A stretch of 11,073 nt of DNA from an uncultured Selenomonas sp. Its GTDB lineage: Bacteria; Bacillota; Negativicutes; Selenomonadales; Selenomonadaceae. Under the pieces are notes generated by a model. The model saw nothing but the letters and a program-made list of their open reading frames with translations. It did not search any database and was not told the DNA's origin. This document shows positions 1 through 8,355 of this stretch, piece after piece. Numbering within the stretch: the first letter of the stretch is position 1; every line of letters begins with the position of its first letter. The stretch is from contig CALYVJ010000032.1 of assembly GCA_945494195.1 (NCBI GenBank), positions 1 to 11,073 of the forward strand. The letters run 5' to 3'. Made by a program: the position numbers and the translations under genes.

Positions 1-1
1 G

Positions 2-1564
2 ATGGAAGATTCGGTATTTCTGGCATATGCGAGCATTGTGGATCGCGAATTTGGCATACAGCTGCCGCGGGAGAAAAAAGCGCTCTTAGAATCCCGCATG
101 CAACGGTTATTCCATGAAGGGAAAGAGACTGCCAAATATCGCGATGCTGCAGGCTTTTTGAAAGCACTGAAACAAGATGGCACAGGAAAGCTCTTAAAGG
201 TGCTGGCTGAGGCCATTACCACACACCACACGTTTTTTATGCGTGAGGCAGACCATTTCTGGTTTTACCGGGATACGGTGCTGCCCTGGATAGCATCATC
301 GGTTCAGGACGGCGATATCCGTACCTGGTGTGCGGCTTGTTCCACAGGACAAGAAGCTTATACGCTGGCGATGTTGTTGCAGGATCACTTCGGTTTGCAA
401 GGTTCCCGCTGGGAAAAGACCTTGCTGGCCACTGACCTTTCGACGGAGGTGCTCGAGACAGCCAAAGCGGGTATATACGAGCAGGAATCGCTTGCGGGGA
501 TGCCGGATAACTGGCTGCGCGGCTATTTCCATGATGCTGGCAACGGGAAGCTGAAGGTCAATGATGGAATCCGGCAGCAGGTGTTGTTTCGTCCGTTCAA
601 TTTGATGACTCCGGGGTTTCCCTTCAAAAAGCCGTTTCATGTTATCTTTTGCCGGAATGTCATGATTTACTTTGATGCACCGGCACGAAACCGGCTGGTG
701 CGGCAGTTTTATGATTACCTCGAGCCGGGTGGGTATCTTTTCGTGGGACATTCAGAAACGGTGGAGCGGCAGGCGGCACCCTTTCAGTATGTGATGCCGT
801 CGGTGTATCGCAAACCATTGGATGCGGTGCCCCGTGAATCACGGCAAAATTTGGCGGGCATATATCAGCGGACCCGGGCAGCGACTGCTGGTATGCAGCA
901 TAATCTTCAGCTGGCACGGCAGGCTGTTGGTAAGGATGAAAGAGTTGAGCCGTTAAAGGCAGTGAAACTTATTGCGCTGGGAGCATCCACTGGGGGGACA
1001 GAGGCACTCGCCAGCCTTATCCAAGGCCTGCGTCCGCCGCTGCCTCCAATTGTCATTGTTCAGCACATCCCCTATGGCTTTAGCCGTTTGTTTGCGGAAC
1101 GGCTTAATAATGAATCGGCTTTTACGGCTGCGGAAGCTTTGGATGGCGAGAAGCTGCAGCCCGACCATATCTATGTTGCCCCTGGCGATAGGCAGATGCG
1201 GGTGCGGCGCTTGGGCAGTGAGTTTTTTGTTTGTTGCCGTGGAACGGAGCAGGTGAGCGGGCATTGCCCCTCTGTCGATGTGCTGTTTGATTCTGTGGCA
1301 GAGGCGGCAGGTGCTGAGGCACTGGGAGTGATCCTCACGGGGATGGGGAGTGATGGTGCCGAGGGGTTGTTAAAGATGCGGCAGAAGGGGGCGCGTACCT
1401 TGGGACAGGATGAAGCAACCAGTGTCGTTTATGGTATGCCGCGGGCAGCTTTTGAGTGGGGCGCTGTCATGCGTCAGCTGCCGCTTCCGGCAATGGCCGG
1501 GTGCATTATGAGTTTGGCACATCAGCAGGGTTCTGTTGGGAAGGATGAAAGCGATGGGCAATGA
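2..1564 (+). CDS. CheR-CheB fusion: chemoreceptor-type methyltransferase joined to methylesterase, no receiver domain
   Basis: A 520-residue bifunctional protein. Residues 1-275 are CheR, an SAM-dependent glutamate methyltransferase. They contain an N-terminal helical domain, an HHTFFMRE segment at 75-82 (usually NxTxFFRE), the SAM-binding loop CSTGQEAY at 113-120, VIFCRNVMIYF at 214-224 and GYLFVGHSE at 244-252. A linker of about 45 residues follows. Residues 322-508 are the CheB methylesterase domain with the full catalytic triad: Ser329 in GASTGG, His355 in VQHI and Asp451 in TGMGSDG. No receiver domain is present, so the esterase is probably not controlled by CheA-type phosphorylation in cis. 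Oddities are Gln117 and Ala119 where CheR usually has Glu and Pro. There are no membrane segments, so it should be cytoplasmic. The gene overlaps the downstream kinase by 11 bases. The ATG at base 2 fits the family N-terminus, but with one base of upstream sequence its ribosome binding site cannot be checked. The two domain calls are firm. The substrate (receptor or partner kinase) is unknown. Confidence 0.93.
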   Translation: MEDSVFLAYASIVDREFGIQLPREKKALLESRMQRLFHEGKETAKYRDAAGFLKALKQDGTGKLLKVLAEAITTHHTFFMREADHFWFYRDTVLPWIASSVQDGDIRTWCAACSTGQEAYTLAMLLQDHFGLQGSRWEKTLLATDLSTEVLETAKAGIYEQESLAGMPDNWLRGYFHDAGNGKLKVNDGIRQQVLFRPFNLMTPGFPFKKPFHVIFCRNVMIYFDAPARNRLVRQFYDYLEPGGYLFVGHSETVERQAAPFQYVMPSVYRKPLDAVPRESRQNLAGIYQRTRAATAGMQHNLQLARQAVGKDERVEPLKAVKLIALGASTGGTEALASLIQGLRPPLPPIVIVQHIPYGFSRLFAERLNNESAFTAAEALDGEKLQPDHIYVAPGDRQMRVRRLGSEFFVCCRGTEQVSGHCPSVDVLFDSVAEAAGAEALGVILTGMGSDGAEGLLKMRQKGARTLGQDEATSVVYGMPRAAFEWGAVMRQLPLPAMAGCIMSLAHQQGSVGKDESDGQ

Positions 1565-3287
1565 AGTGCAAGGGCAGATACCCGATTCCGTTTTGCGTGG
1601 CCTGTTAGGAAACCTGGGGGACGGGCTGATTCTGACGGATTTGGACGAGCATGTCACGTATATCAATAAAATGGCAAAACGCATTTTGGGTTGTGAAGAA
1701 AAACAGGTGATTGGCTGTGCCTTTCGAGAACTGTGCCCACTGGTGAATTTAAAGACAGGACGCAGCTTTGATGGCCCGTTGAAGGTAGCATTAGCTGAGA
1801 AGCGCTCGGTGGGACTGGCGCGCAATATCGGTATCTTTCGTGGGGAGCAGCAGGAGCCAATCTTTTTGTCGGCAACCTGTTCGCCACTTCATTTGGATGA
1901 AGGGGAGATCGTAGGCTGCGCAGTTATTCTTCGCAACGTGACGCATCTTCGCTGGTTGGAGGGTTGTATTGAGGCAGACCGTGTCTACATGCGGACGGTG
2001 TTTTCGGCTGCACAGGTAGGCTTGTGTGTCCTCGATGAAAAGGGGGCCATTATCGATATTAACGATGCTGGCCTTGAAACTATGGAGACGACTTATAAGG
2101 AATCGGTGGGGAAACAGTTTGGCGATGCCTTTCGCTGTGAAAATAGCATTGAGGGGGGATGCGGGTATGGTCAATACTGTGCAACCTGCCCGATTCGGCA
2201 TCAGATAGAAACTGCGATTGCTACGGAAGGGTATACAAGCCAGATTACCGCAGCGATGCACAGCATTCGACGCAGGGAGAAAATATGGCTGCGGATGTTT
2301 TTTTCTCAGGCTTGGTCGGAGGAAATCGGCAAGCAGACGATTGTCACTATGATTGACGTCTCACAGCGCAAAAAAAGGGAGGATGCTTTGGAAGAGGCCT
2401 GGGAGCGGGCTGAGGCAGCCAGCCGGACGAAGAGTCAGTTTCTGGCCAATATGAGTCATGAAATCCGCACGCCTATCAATGGGATGAATGGCATGATTGA
2501 TTTGACGCTGCATACGGATCTTACGGAAGAACAGCGGGAAAATCTCATGAGTGCCAAGCAGTGTTCGGAGGATTTATTGCGGATCATCAACGACATTCTC
2601 GATTTTTCGAAGCTTGACTGCGGGAAGATGGAGCTTGAATCCTTGGATTTTGACCTTCACAAGACTATGCGGCGGGTATGTACCATTCATCGCAAGGTGG
2701 CCAAGGGCAAGGGGCTGTTTTTCCGCTTGCCGGATTTGCGAGGAATTCCGCAGTTTATTACGGGGGACCCGATGCGGTTTCGCCAGATTATGCATAATTT
2801 GCTGACCAATGCGGTGAAATTCACCGGTGAAGGTGGTGTGGCCGTGGAGGTGACTAAGAATTTCCGCGAAGAGAGGCCGGTGCTCAATATCGCTGTGCAT
2901 GATACGGGAATTGGTATGTCCTTTGAGGAACAGAAGAAATTATTTCAGCCCTTTAGCCAGGGGGATGGTTCTACGACAAGAAAATTTGGTGGGACTGGGC
3001 TGGGCCTTATGATCGTAAAGGAACTTGTCGAAGCCATGGGCGGTGAAATCAGCGTGCATTCGGCTCCACTTTGTGGTAGCAATTTTACGTTCTGGATTCC
3101 GCTTTATGAAGCCGATGGGGAAGATGAAGAGAGTCAGGAGCGTTCGGTATTCATCAATGACCGCTGGAACGATGGAGAAAAACAAGAGGCAACAGCAAAG
3201 GAGGAAGAGACGGATATCAGCGATATTGCAAATTTGCTTGCCTATTGCGAACAGCGTCTCGATGAAGATGGAGGGGATGCGTCATGA
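1554..3287 (+). CDS. Soluble hybrid-like sensor histidine kinase, PAS-PAS-HisKA-HATPase, with cysteine-rich second PAS
   Basis: This is a 577-residue kinase. I chose the ATG at 1554 because GGGAAGG (1538-1544) lies 9 bases upstream; the TTG at 1536 and ATG at 1545 are poorer. Residues 10-130 form a PAS domain and about 145-270 a second PAS. The second carries Cys195, Cys203, Cys209 and Cys212 in a C-x7-CGYGQYCATCPIR arrangement that could hold a metal, an Fe-S cluster or a redox switch (inference). The HisKA domain has phospho-acceptor His302 in SHEIRTP. The ATPase has an N box around 415 (NLLTNAVKF), G1 DTGIG at 450-454 and G2 GGTGLG at 479-484. No transmembrane helix or signal peptide is visible, so it senses a cytoplasmic cue. 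The C-terminal tail of about 55 residues is acidic and low in complexity, and shows no receiver or Hpt histidine. The gene stops inside the start of the response regulator (ATGA overlap), which marks that protein as its probable phosphotransfer partner. Confidence 0.92.
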   Translation: MGNEVQGQIPDSVLRGLLGNLGDGLILTDLDEHVTYINKMAKRILGCEEKQVIGCAFRELCPLVNLKTGRSFDGPLKVALAEKRSVGLARNIGIFRGEQQEPIFLSATCSPLHLDEGEIVGCAVILRNVTHLRWLEGCIEADRVYMRTVFSAAQVGLCVLDEKGAIIDINDAGLETMETTYKESVGKQFGDAFRCENSIEGGCGYGQYCATCPIRHQIETAIATEGYTSQITAAMHSIRRREKIWLRMFFSQAWSEEIGKQTIVTMIDVSQRKKREDALEEAWERAEAASRTKSQFLANMSHEIRTPINGMNGMIDLTLHTDLTEEQRENLMSAKQCSEDLLRIINDILDFSKLDCGKMELESLDFDLHKTMRRVCTIHRKVAKGKGLFFRLPDLRGIPQFITGDPMRFRQIMHNLLTNAVKFTGEGGVAVEVTKNFREERPVLNIAVHDTGIGMSFEEQKKLFQPFSQGDGSTTRKFGGTGLGLMIVKELVEAMGGEISVHSAPLCGSNFTFWIPLYEADGEDEESQERSVFINDRWNDGEKQEATAKEEETDISDIANLLAYCEQRLDEDGGDAS

Positions 3288-3673
3288 AAATATTGATTGC
3301 GGAGGATGACCGGCTCAGCCGGATTTTCCTCAAGAAGTTCTTGGGGAACCGTGGGGACTGTGATGTGGCGGTAGATGGCATGGAAGCATTGGACCTGTTC
3401 ATGGATGCGATAAAGGACAAGAAACCCTATGATTTACTATGTCTTGATATTATGATGCCCCGTATTGATGGACTTAAATTATTAAAGGCCATCCGGGTGC
3501 TGGAAAAACAGCATCAGTTGCAGCATACCTATATCATTATGATGACGGCACTGGCGGATGTAGAATACGTCGACCAGGCACTGGAGTTGGGGTGTGATGC
3601 CTATGCAGCTAAGCCAATCGATACCGATAAAGTGACTTTGGTTATGAAGAATCTGGGCTTGATAAAAGAATAG
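3284..3673 (+). CDS. Single-domain response regulator (CheY-like receiver)
   Basis: A 129-residue stand-alone receiver domain with no DNA-binding or enzymatic output. The acidic pair is Asp8-Asp9 (AEDD), the phospho-acceptor is Asp55 in CLDIMMP, the switch Thr is Thr88 (MMTAL) and the conserved Lys is Lys110 in AAKPID. All key residues are present, so it should accept phosphate from the preceding kinase. The gene starts in a 4-base ATGA overlap with the kinase stop, and GGAGGGG at 3270-3276 lies 7 bases upstream. Translational coupling is therefore likely. It is the last gene of the three-gene operon, followed within 10 bases by a terminator. The output could be through protein-protein contact (CheY-like at a flagellar or other motor, or a relay to another histidine phosphotransferase). 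Nothing in the window identifies the target, so I give no cheY symbol. Confidence 0.92.
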   Translation: MKILIAEDDRLSRIFLKKFLGNRGDCDVAVDGMEALDLFMDAIKDKKPYDLLCLDIMMPRIDGLKLLKAIRVLEKQHQLQHTYIIMMTALADVEYVDQALELGCDAYAAKPIDTDKVTLVMKNLGLIKE

Positions 3674-3681
3674 TGGATGCG

Positions 3682-3714
3682 AAAGAGCTTTTCTTTAGGG
3701 AAAGGCTCTTTTTT
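3682..3714 (+). terminator. Intrinsic terminator of the CheRB-kinase-regulator operon
   Basis: A 12-bp stem (3682-3693 pairing with 3700-3711, one G-T wobble) closes a six-base loop TTTAGG and runs into six T residues at 3709-3714. It begins 9 bases after the response-regulator stop codon, where the end of the operon is expected. Confidence 0.88.
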
Positions 3715-3740
3715 ACTGGATAATGCCTTGTGGCTATGAT
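3712..3740 (+). promoter_or_regulatory. Candidate sigma-A-type promoter for the LysR-smc-ftsY operon
   Basis: TTTACT (3712-3717) and TATGAT (3735-3740) are separated by exactly 17 bases. The -10 box matches TATAAT at 5 of 6 positions and the -35 box matches TTGACA at 4 of 6. Transcription would start near 3747, leaving a leader of about 125 bases before the LysR start. The -35 box overlaps the T tract of the upstream terminator, a common compact arrangement. Weaker alternatives exist further down (TTGTGC at 3760), so this is a moderate call. Confidence 0.45.
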
Positions 3741-3773
3741 AAAATGAAATTATCTTGAATTGTGCATCAAATG

Positions 3774-3804
3774 AGAATCTGATAGAGAATAGAGATAAGA
3801 TTCT
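3774..3804 (+). promoter_or_regulatory. Inverted repeat upstream of the LysR gene, possible operator
   Basis: AGAATCT (3774-3780) and its exact reverse complement AGATTCT (3798-3804) are separated by 17 bases and lie between the candidate promoter and the LysR start. LysR regulators often bind interrupted dyads near their own promoter, so this could be an autoregulatory site. As RNA it would be only a weak 7-bp hairpin with a large loop. A 7-bp dyad in AT-rich intergenic DNA can arise by chance. Confidence 0.25.
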
Positions 3805-3871
3805 TGGCACAACGGAAATAAACTGAATGAAGCTATTGCAAGTCAGGGGTAGCGTGTATGGGGGGCTATTG

Positions 3872-4780
3872 ATGGAGTTTCGGCAATTAGAGTATTTTTG
3901 TACCATCAGTGAGTTGGAGAACTTTACGCGGACAGCTGAGGCGCTGCATGTGTCCCAGCCATCAGTCACCAAAGCCATCAAGGCGTTAGAGGCAGAACTT
4001 GGGGTGATGCTCATTAACCGTAGCCAGAAGCATGTAAGCCTTACCGAGCAGGGGAAGGTGTTTCTGCTTCATGCGCAGCGCATCATGCAGGACGCATCGT
4101 TTGCGAAGAAGGATATGATGCGGTACCGTTCGGATCGGCAGGACATCATTCATTTTGGCATGCCGCCGATGGTGGAAGGGTATCTTTTCCCGGATTTTTT
4201 TATGAAATTCAAGGAGCAGGTGCCCGATGTCATGCTGGATGTGCAGGAGTTCAGCGACTCGGATGAAGTGCGTCAACGGGCGGAAAACGGGGAGCTGGAT
4301 TTTGGCATTGTCATGGGCAGTGATGAGGAGCATCCGGAACATGCCATGCCGCTTATGCAGGATATTATGGTGCTCTGTCTGCCGCCAGAACATCCGCTGG
4401 CAGAAGAGCCGTCGGTATCTTTTGCGGAACTTCGCCATGAGAAATTCATCATGCAGCAGCCCAATACCTATCAGTATCGTCAGATTATGGACCATTGTGG
4501 GGAGTATGGCTACGTGCCGGATATTGTCCTGTGCACGTCGCAGCTCAAGACTATCAAGCAATTGGTGGCCAATGGCAGTGGGATTTCGGTGCTGCCCAAT
4601 TTTGTAACCCAGATGGAAAGCATCTTTGTGCGCAGGCCGTTATCGCCAGTCATGGGGGTGCAGGCGTCGCTGTTCTGGGGAGAGAACAAAAATTTATCGC
4701 GGGCCGATACGCGGTTCATGCAGTTTATGAAGGAATATACGGATACGCCGGATTTCCAGCAGCATTTCCGGCATTGTTGA
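3872..4780 (+). CDS. LysR-family transcriptional regulator, ligand unknown
   Basis: A 302-residue LysR-type regulator, the normal family length. The start at 3872 gives the classic N-terminus MEFRQLEYF and has a G-run (3860-3865) 6 bases upstream. An in-frame ATG at 3827 would add 15 residues unlike the family. The winged helix-turn-helix spans about residues 18-45 (FTRTAEALHVSQPSVTKAIKALEAELG), followed by the usual LTEQGKVFL segment. Residues from about 88 to 290 form the two-lobed periplasmic-binding-protein-like effector domain (GELDFGIVMG, LVANGSGISVLP). No metabolic gene is divergently transcribed next to it, so the usual neighbour clue to effector and target is missing. It ends 16 bases before smc and is probably co-transcribed with it. 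The family is certain; the role is unknown. Confidence 0.93.
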   Translation: MEFRQLEYFCTISELENFTRTAEALHVSQPSVTKAIKALEAELGVMLINRSQKHVSLTEQGKVFLLHAQRIMQDASFAKKDMMRYRSDRQDIIHFGMPPMVEGYLFPDFFMKFKEQVPDVMLDVQEFSDSDEVRQRAENGELDFGIVMGSDEEHPEHAMPLMQDIMVLCLPPEHPLAEEPSVSFAELRHEKFIMQQPNTYQYRQIMDHCGEYGYVPDIVLCTSQLKTIKQLVANGSGISVLPNFVTQMESIFVRRPLSPVMGVQASLFWGENKNLSRADTRFMQFMKEYTDTPDFQQHFRHC

Positions 4781-4796
4781 AGAGGCAGGTTAGATT

Positions 4797-7700
4797 GTGC
4801 AATTAAAACGTCTTGAGGCATACGGATTTAAATCCTTTGCGGATAAGATAACGATAGATTTTGACAAGGGTATTACGGCAATCGTGGGGCCGAATGGTTC
4901 GGGCAAGAGCAATATCACCGATGCAATCCGTTGGGTTCTCGGTGAGCAGAATGTCCGCAATCTGCGTGGAATCAAGGCGGAAGATATCATCTTCACAGGT
5001 TCGGCATCGCGTAAGGCTTTGGGGGTGGCTGAAGTATCCTTGTTTTTTGCCAACGATGGCACGCTGCCGGTAGACTTTCGGGAAGTTGTGGTCACGCGTC
5101 GGCTTTACCGCAGTGGCGAGAGTGAATTCTATATCAACCGTTCCCGTTGCCGTTTGAAGGATATCTATAATCTTTTCGCCGATACGGGCATTGGGCACGA
5201 TGGCATGAGCATCATCGGTCAGAACCGTATCGACGACATCTTGAACAGCCGCCCAGAGGAACGCCGGGCCTTCTTCGAGGAAACCGCGGGCATTACGAAG
5301 TACCGCAATCGTAAGCGGGAGTCGGTGCGTAAGCTTACGGATACGGAAAACAACCTGATTCGCGTACAGGACATCATAAACGAAATCGAGAATCAGTTAG
5401 AACCGCTGGCGCGCCATGCGGAGAAGACCTGCGTGTTCAATGAACTCGATGAAGAGTACCGGAAATGCAAGCTGACAAAGCTTTCCCAGGATTATGCCCG
5501 GGAAGGTCAACGCAAAACGGATAATGATAGCAAACTGGCTGAGGCTCGTGATGCGGCAGTAGCGGCGGAAACGAGAGTCAAAGCAGTAGCGGCCCGGAAA
5601 GAGCAGCTGGGCAAGGAAATCATTGATTTTGAGCAGCAGCTCAAGGTACAGGCTGAAAAGAACGAAGCCATCCGGCAAAAAATTGAGGCAGCTTCGACGG
5701 AGATGGCAGCGCTGCAGGAGCGGCAGGAGCAAAGTGACGCGGCGAAAGCGCGAATCCTTGCCCGTCGGCAAGAGCTAAACCATGAGGTGGCTCAGGCTGT
5801 AGCTGATATGGCTAAGCTTTCGGAAAAAGAAGCTCAGCAGAAAAAGGATTTGGCACTGGCTGACAATTTGCTGAATCAGGAAAAGGAGAAAGCAAAGCGT
5901 ATTGCAGACCGCATCCGCGAACAGAAAGAAGTCGATAAAAGTGCTTCCGAGAACCGGGAGAAAGCCCAGGCAATCCTTACCCAGAAGCAGCAGGAACTGG
6001 CCCTTATCGAGCGTGATATCGAGAACGGCAGTGGTGACCAGGAAGCCCGTCAGGCAAGCCTTTTGGAAGCCCGCCAGGAACTTGAGCGGCTGGAGAATCT
6101 GCAGGAGAAACTCGCGGCGGAAATCTGCCAGCAGGACGAGGAAATAAAGGCACGGGTAGCAGAGCAGCAGCAGGCCCAGACTGCCCAGCGGGAGGCGGCC
6201 CAGAAGATGGCTGCTTGCCAGCAGCGCTACAATGAGACAAGCCAGCAGGTAAAATCGGCGGAAAGCAAGCTCCAGTTCCTCGCGCGCATGCAGCAGGATT
6301 ACGAGGGGTTTGGCAAGGCTGCCAAGGCGGTGCTAAAAAGCCGGGAGAACTGGCGCAGCGGCATAGCCGGTGCTGTAGCTGAGCTTATCGATGTACCGCG
6401 CGGCTATGTGACGGCACTGGAAATCGCCCTGGGAGGCAATTTGCAAAATATCGTCACCGAGGATACCGATACGGCCAAGACGGCCATTGCCTATCTGAAG
6501 CGGGAACGGCAGGGTCGTGTGACGTTTTTGCCACTGTCCACCATCGTATCCCGGCCGCCAAAAGATATCGCCTTTTCAGCTAATGAAGGCGTGATTGGCT
6601 GGGCCAGCGAACTGGTAAAGACGGAGGATAAGTTCCGCAAGATTGTGGACTTTCTGTTGTCGCGGACGCTGGTTGTGGATACACTGGATAACGGCCTCAA
6701 GCTGGCGAAAAAGCACAACTACAAACTTCGCATCGTCACCAAGGAGGGGGAACTGCTGAATCCGGGAGGTTCTCTCTCGGGGGGCAGCCGGCAGCATCAG
6801 GAGTCCAGTTTCCTCACCCGCAGCGGCGAGATTGAAGAACCCAAAGAAAAGCTGGCGGGCGGGAAAAAATTGCTCGAAACGCTCATTGCGGAGCGGAAGT
6901 CTGCGGAACAGGCCCAGGCGGAAGCCGCCAAACGGCAGGATGAAGCGATGGAGGCACTCCATGAAGCTAATGTCCATCGCGCCGAGCTTCGCGTGAGCCG
7001 GGAGCGTCTGGCTGAAAACTTGACCGGTCAAACCTTGACGGTCAAAGAACTTGAAGAGGCTGCGGAACAAATCAAAGCAACCTTTGCCAAGATTCAGGAA
7101 AAGCGTACGCTGGCAGCTCGAGCAGTGGCAACTGCCCAGCGTGAGTTCGATGACGCAGAACATGCAGCAGAAGATGCAGCTATTGAACTGGAAGACTTGG
7201 AACAGGATGCGGACGATTTGTCCGAGTACATCCAGAAGCGCGAAGTCAACCGGGCGGTATTGGAGCAGGAGGCCCTGCGCTCACGAGAGCATTTGCTTTT
7301 GAGAACCCGTGACAAGGAACGTAGTGAGCAATCCTTGCGCGACAACGAAGCCGAGGAAAAACAACTGGTGGCAGGCCTGGAAGAAAGTGTTACTCGTCTG
7401 GAAGTCATCCGCGGGCAGAATGCAAACTGGCAGAACCTATTTGCCGAGGGACAGGCGGCCCATGATAAGCTCTATGCCCAACGCATGACGAAGCTTACGG
7501 AGAGCCAGCAGACGGACAAGGATTCCCACGAGGCGGCGAGAAAGCTCAATCAGGCACAGGAACATGTCCACAAGCTGGAAATTGTCGAGACGAAACTCCA
7601 GCTGGCCTTGGAAGAATGGCAGGAGACTATCCTTTCTGAATACGGCTTGACGCCGGAGCGAGCTGCCGAAGAGGTCTTGGATATGGAACCGCCAGCGGTG

Positions 7701-8342
7701 CATCATCGCATGAAGGAATTAGAGCGTAAGATAAAAGAACTGGGCCCGGTCAACCCCAATGCCCTGGAAGAATATGAGGAACAGCAAAAACGCCATGACT
7801 TCATGGAGGGGCAGGCAAAAGACCTTATTGAGGCCAAGGAAAATCTAGAACATATCATCGCCGATATGGATGAAGCGATGATCAAACAGTTCAAAGAAGC
7901 CTTTGCCCAGATTCAGGTTTACTTTGCCGATATCTTTGTACGCCTCTTTGGCGGCGGCAAGGCCGAGTTGAAGCTTTTGGATGAACACGATGTGTTAAAC
8001 ACGGGTGTCGATATCCTGGTGACCCTGCCCCAGAAGAAGCGGCAGAACCTTTCGGCCCTGTCGGGCGGTGAGCGCGCGCTGACTGTCATTGCGCTGTTGT
8101 TCTCGTTCTTGCGCTATCGTCCATCGCCGTTCTCGGTACTGGACGAAATCGATGCGCCGCTTGATGAAGCAAACGTCGTTCGTTTCGGTTCGTTCCTGCG
8201 GGAATTTGCCGAAAATACGCAGTTCATCGTCGTAACGCATCGTAAGGGTACGATGAAATCGGTGGACACCATGTATGGCGTCACCATTGAAGATGAGGGT
8301 GTATCCAAGATCCTGTCCGTCAAACTGGATGATATAGAATAA
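4797..8342 (+). CDS. smc: Chromosome segregation/condensation ATPase SMC
   Basis: A full-length 1181-residue SMC protein, close to the roughly 1190 typical of Firmicutes. It is the core subunit of SMC-ScpAB, which loads on origin-proximal DNA and aligns the chromosome arms. The N-terminal head has Walker A GPNGSGKS at residues 31-38 and a Q-loop region near WVLGEQ. Two long coiled-coil arms rich in Glu, Lys, Gln and Ala flank a hinge at about 510-675, which includes GAVAELIDV and the glycine-rich ELLNPGGSLSGGS. The C-terminal head has the ABC signature LSGGE at 1088-1092 and Walker B with Asp1116 and catalytic Glu1117 (VLDEIDAPLDEANV). The start is GTG at 4797, with only a weak AGG (4787-4789) 7 bases upstream; the protein begins MQLKRLEAYGFKSFADK, as SMCs do. 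It follows the LysR stop by 16 bases and precedes ftsY by 13, so it is mid-operon. Confidence 0.97.
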   Translation: MQLKRLEAYGFKSFADKITIDFDKGITAIVGPNGSGKSNITDAIRWVLGEQNVRNLRGIKAEDIIFTGSASRKALGVAEVSLFFANDGTLPVDFREVVVTRRLYRSGESEFYINRSRCRLKDIYNLFADTGIGHDGMSIIGQNRIDDILNSRPEERRAFFEETAGITKYRNRKRESVRKLTDTENNLIRVQDIINEIENQLEPLARHAEKTCVFNELDEEYRKCKLTKLSQDYAREGQRKTDNDSKLAEARDAAVAAETRVKAVAARKEQLGKEIIDFEQQLKVQAEKNEAIRQKIEAASTEMAALQERQEQSDAAKARILARRQELNHEVAQAVADMAKLSEKEAQQKKDLALADNLLNQEKEKAKRIADRIREQKEVDKSASENREKAQAILTQKQQELALIERDIENGSGDQEARQASLLEARQELERLENLQEKLAAEICQQDEEIKARVAEQQQAQTAQREAAQKMAACQQRYNETSQQVKSAESKLQFLARMQQDYEGFGKAAKAVLKSRENWRSGIAGAVAELIDVPRGYVTALEIALGGNLQNIVTEDTDTAKTAIAYLKRERQGRVTFLPLSTIVSRPPKDIAFSANEGVIGWASELVKTEDKFRKIVDFLLSRTLVVDTLDNGLKLAKKHNYKLRIVTKEGELLNPGGSLSGGSRQHQESSFLTRSGEIEEPKEKLAGGKKLLETLIAERKSAEQAQAEAAKRQDEAMEALHEANVHRAELRVSRERLAENLTGQTLTVKELEEAAEQIKATFAKIQEKRTLAARAVATAQREFDDAEHAAEDAAIELEDLEQDADDLSEYIQKREVNRAVLEQEALRSREHLLLRTRDKERSEQSLRDNEAEEKQLVAGLEESVTRLEVIRGQNANWQNLFAEGQAAHDKLYAQRMTKLTESQQTDKDSHEAARKLNQAQEHVHKLEIVETKLQLALEEWQETILSEYGLTPERAAEEVLDMEPPAVHHRMKELERKIKELGPVNPNALEEYEEQQKRHDFMEGQAKDLIEAKENLEHIIADMDEAMIKQFKEAFAQIQVYFADIFVRLFGGGKAELKLLDEHDVLNTGVDILVTLPQKKRQNLSALSGGERALTVIALLFSFLRYRPSPFSVLDEIDAPLDEANVVRFGSFLREFAENTQFIVVTHRKGTMKSVDTMYGVTIEDEGVSKILSVKLDDIE

Positions 8343-8355
8343 ACGGAGGCAATCC

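Noticed and set aside
296..751. Minus-strand open frame of 151 codons inside cheR
   Set aside because: It is antisense to a clear CheR domain, resembles no family and has no promoter or ribosome binding site; it is a by-product of codon bias. The same applies to the other minus-strand frames in this window.
1536..1553. TTG start at 1536 for the histidine kinase
   Set aside because: It would remove the ribosome binding site, which lies at 1538-1544 and is well placed for the ATG at 1554.
6576..7163. Minus-strand open frame of 195 codons inside smc
   Set aside because: It lies antisense to the coiled-coil region of SMC; its composition is the mirror of Glu/Ala/Gln-rich coding and no domain is recognisable.
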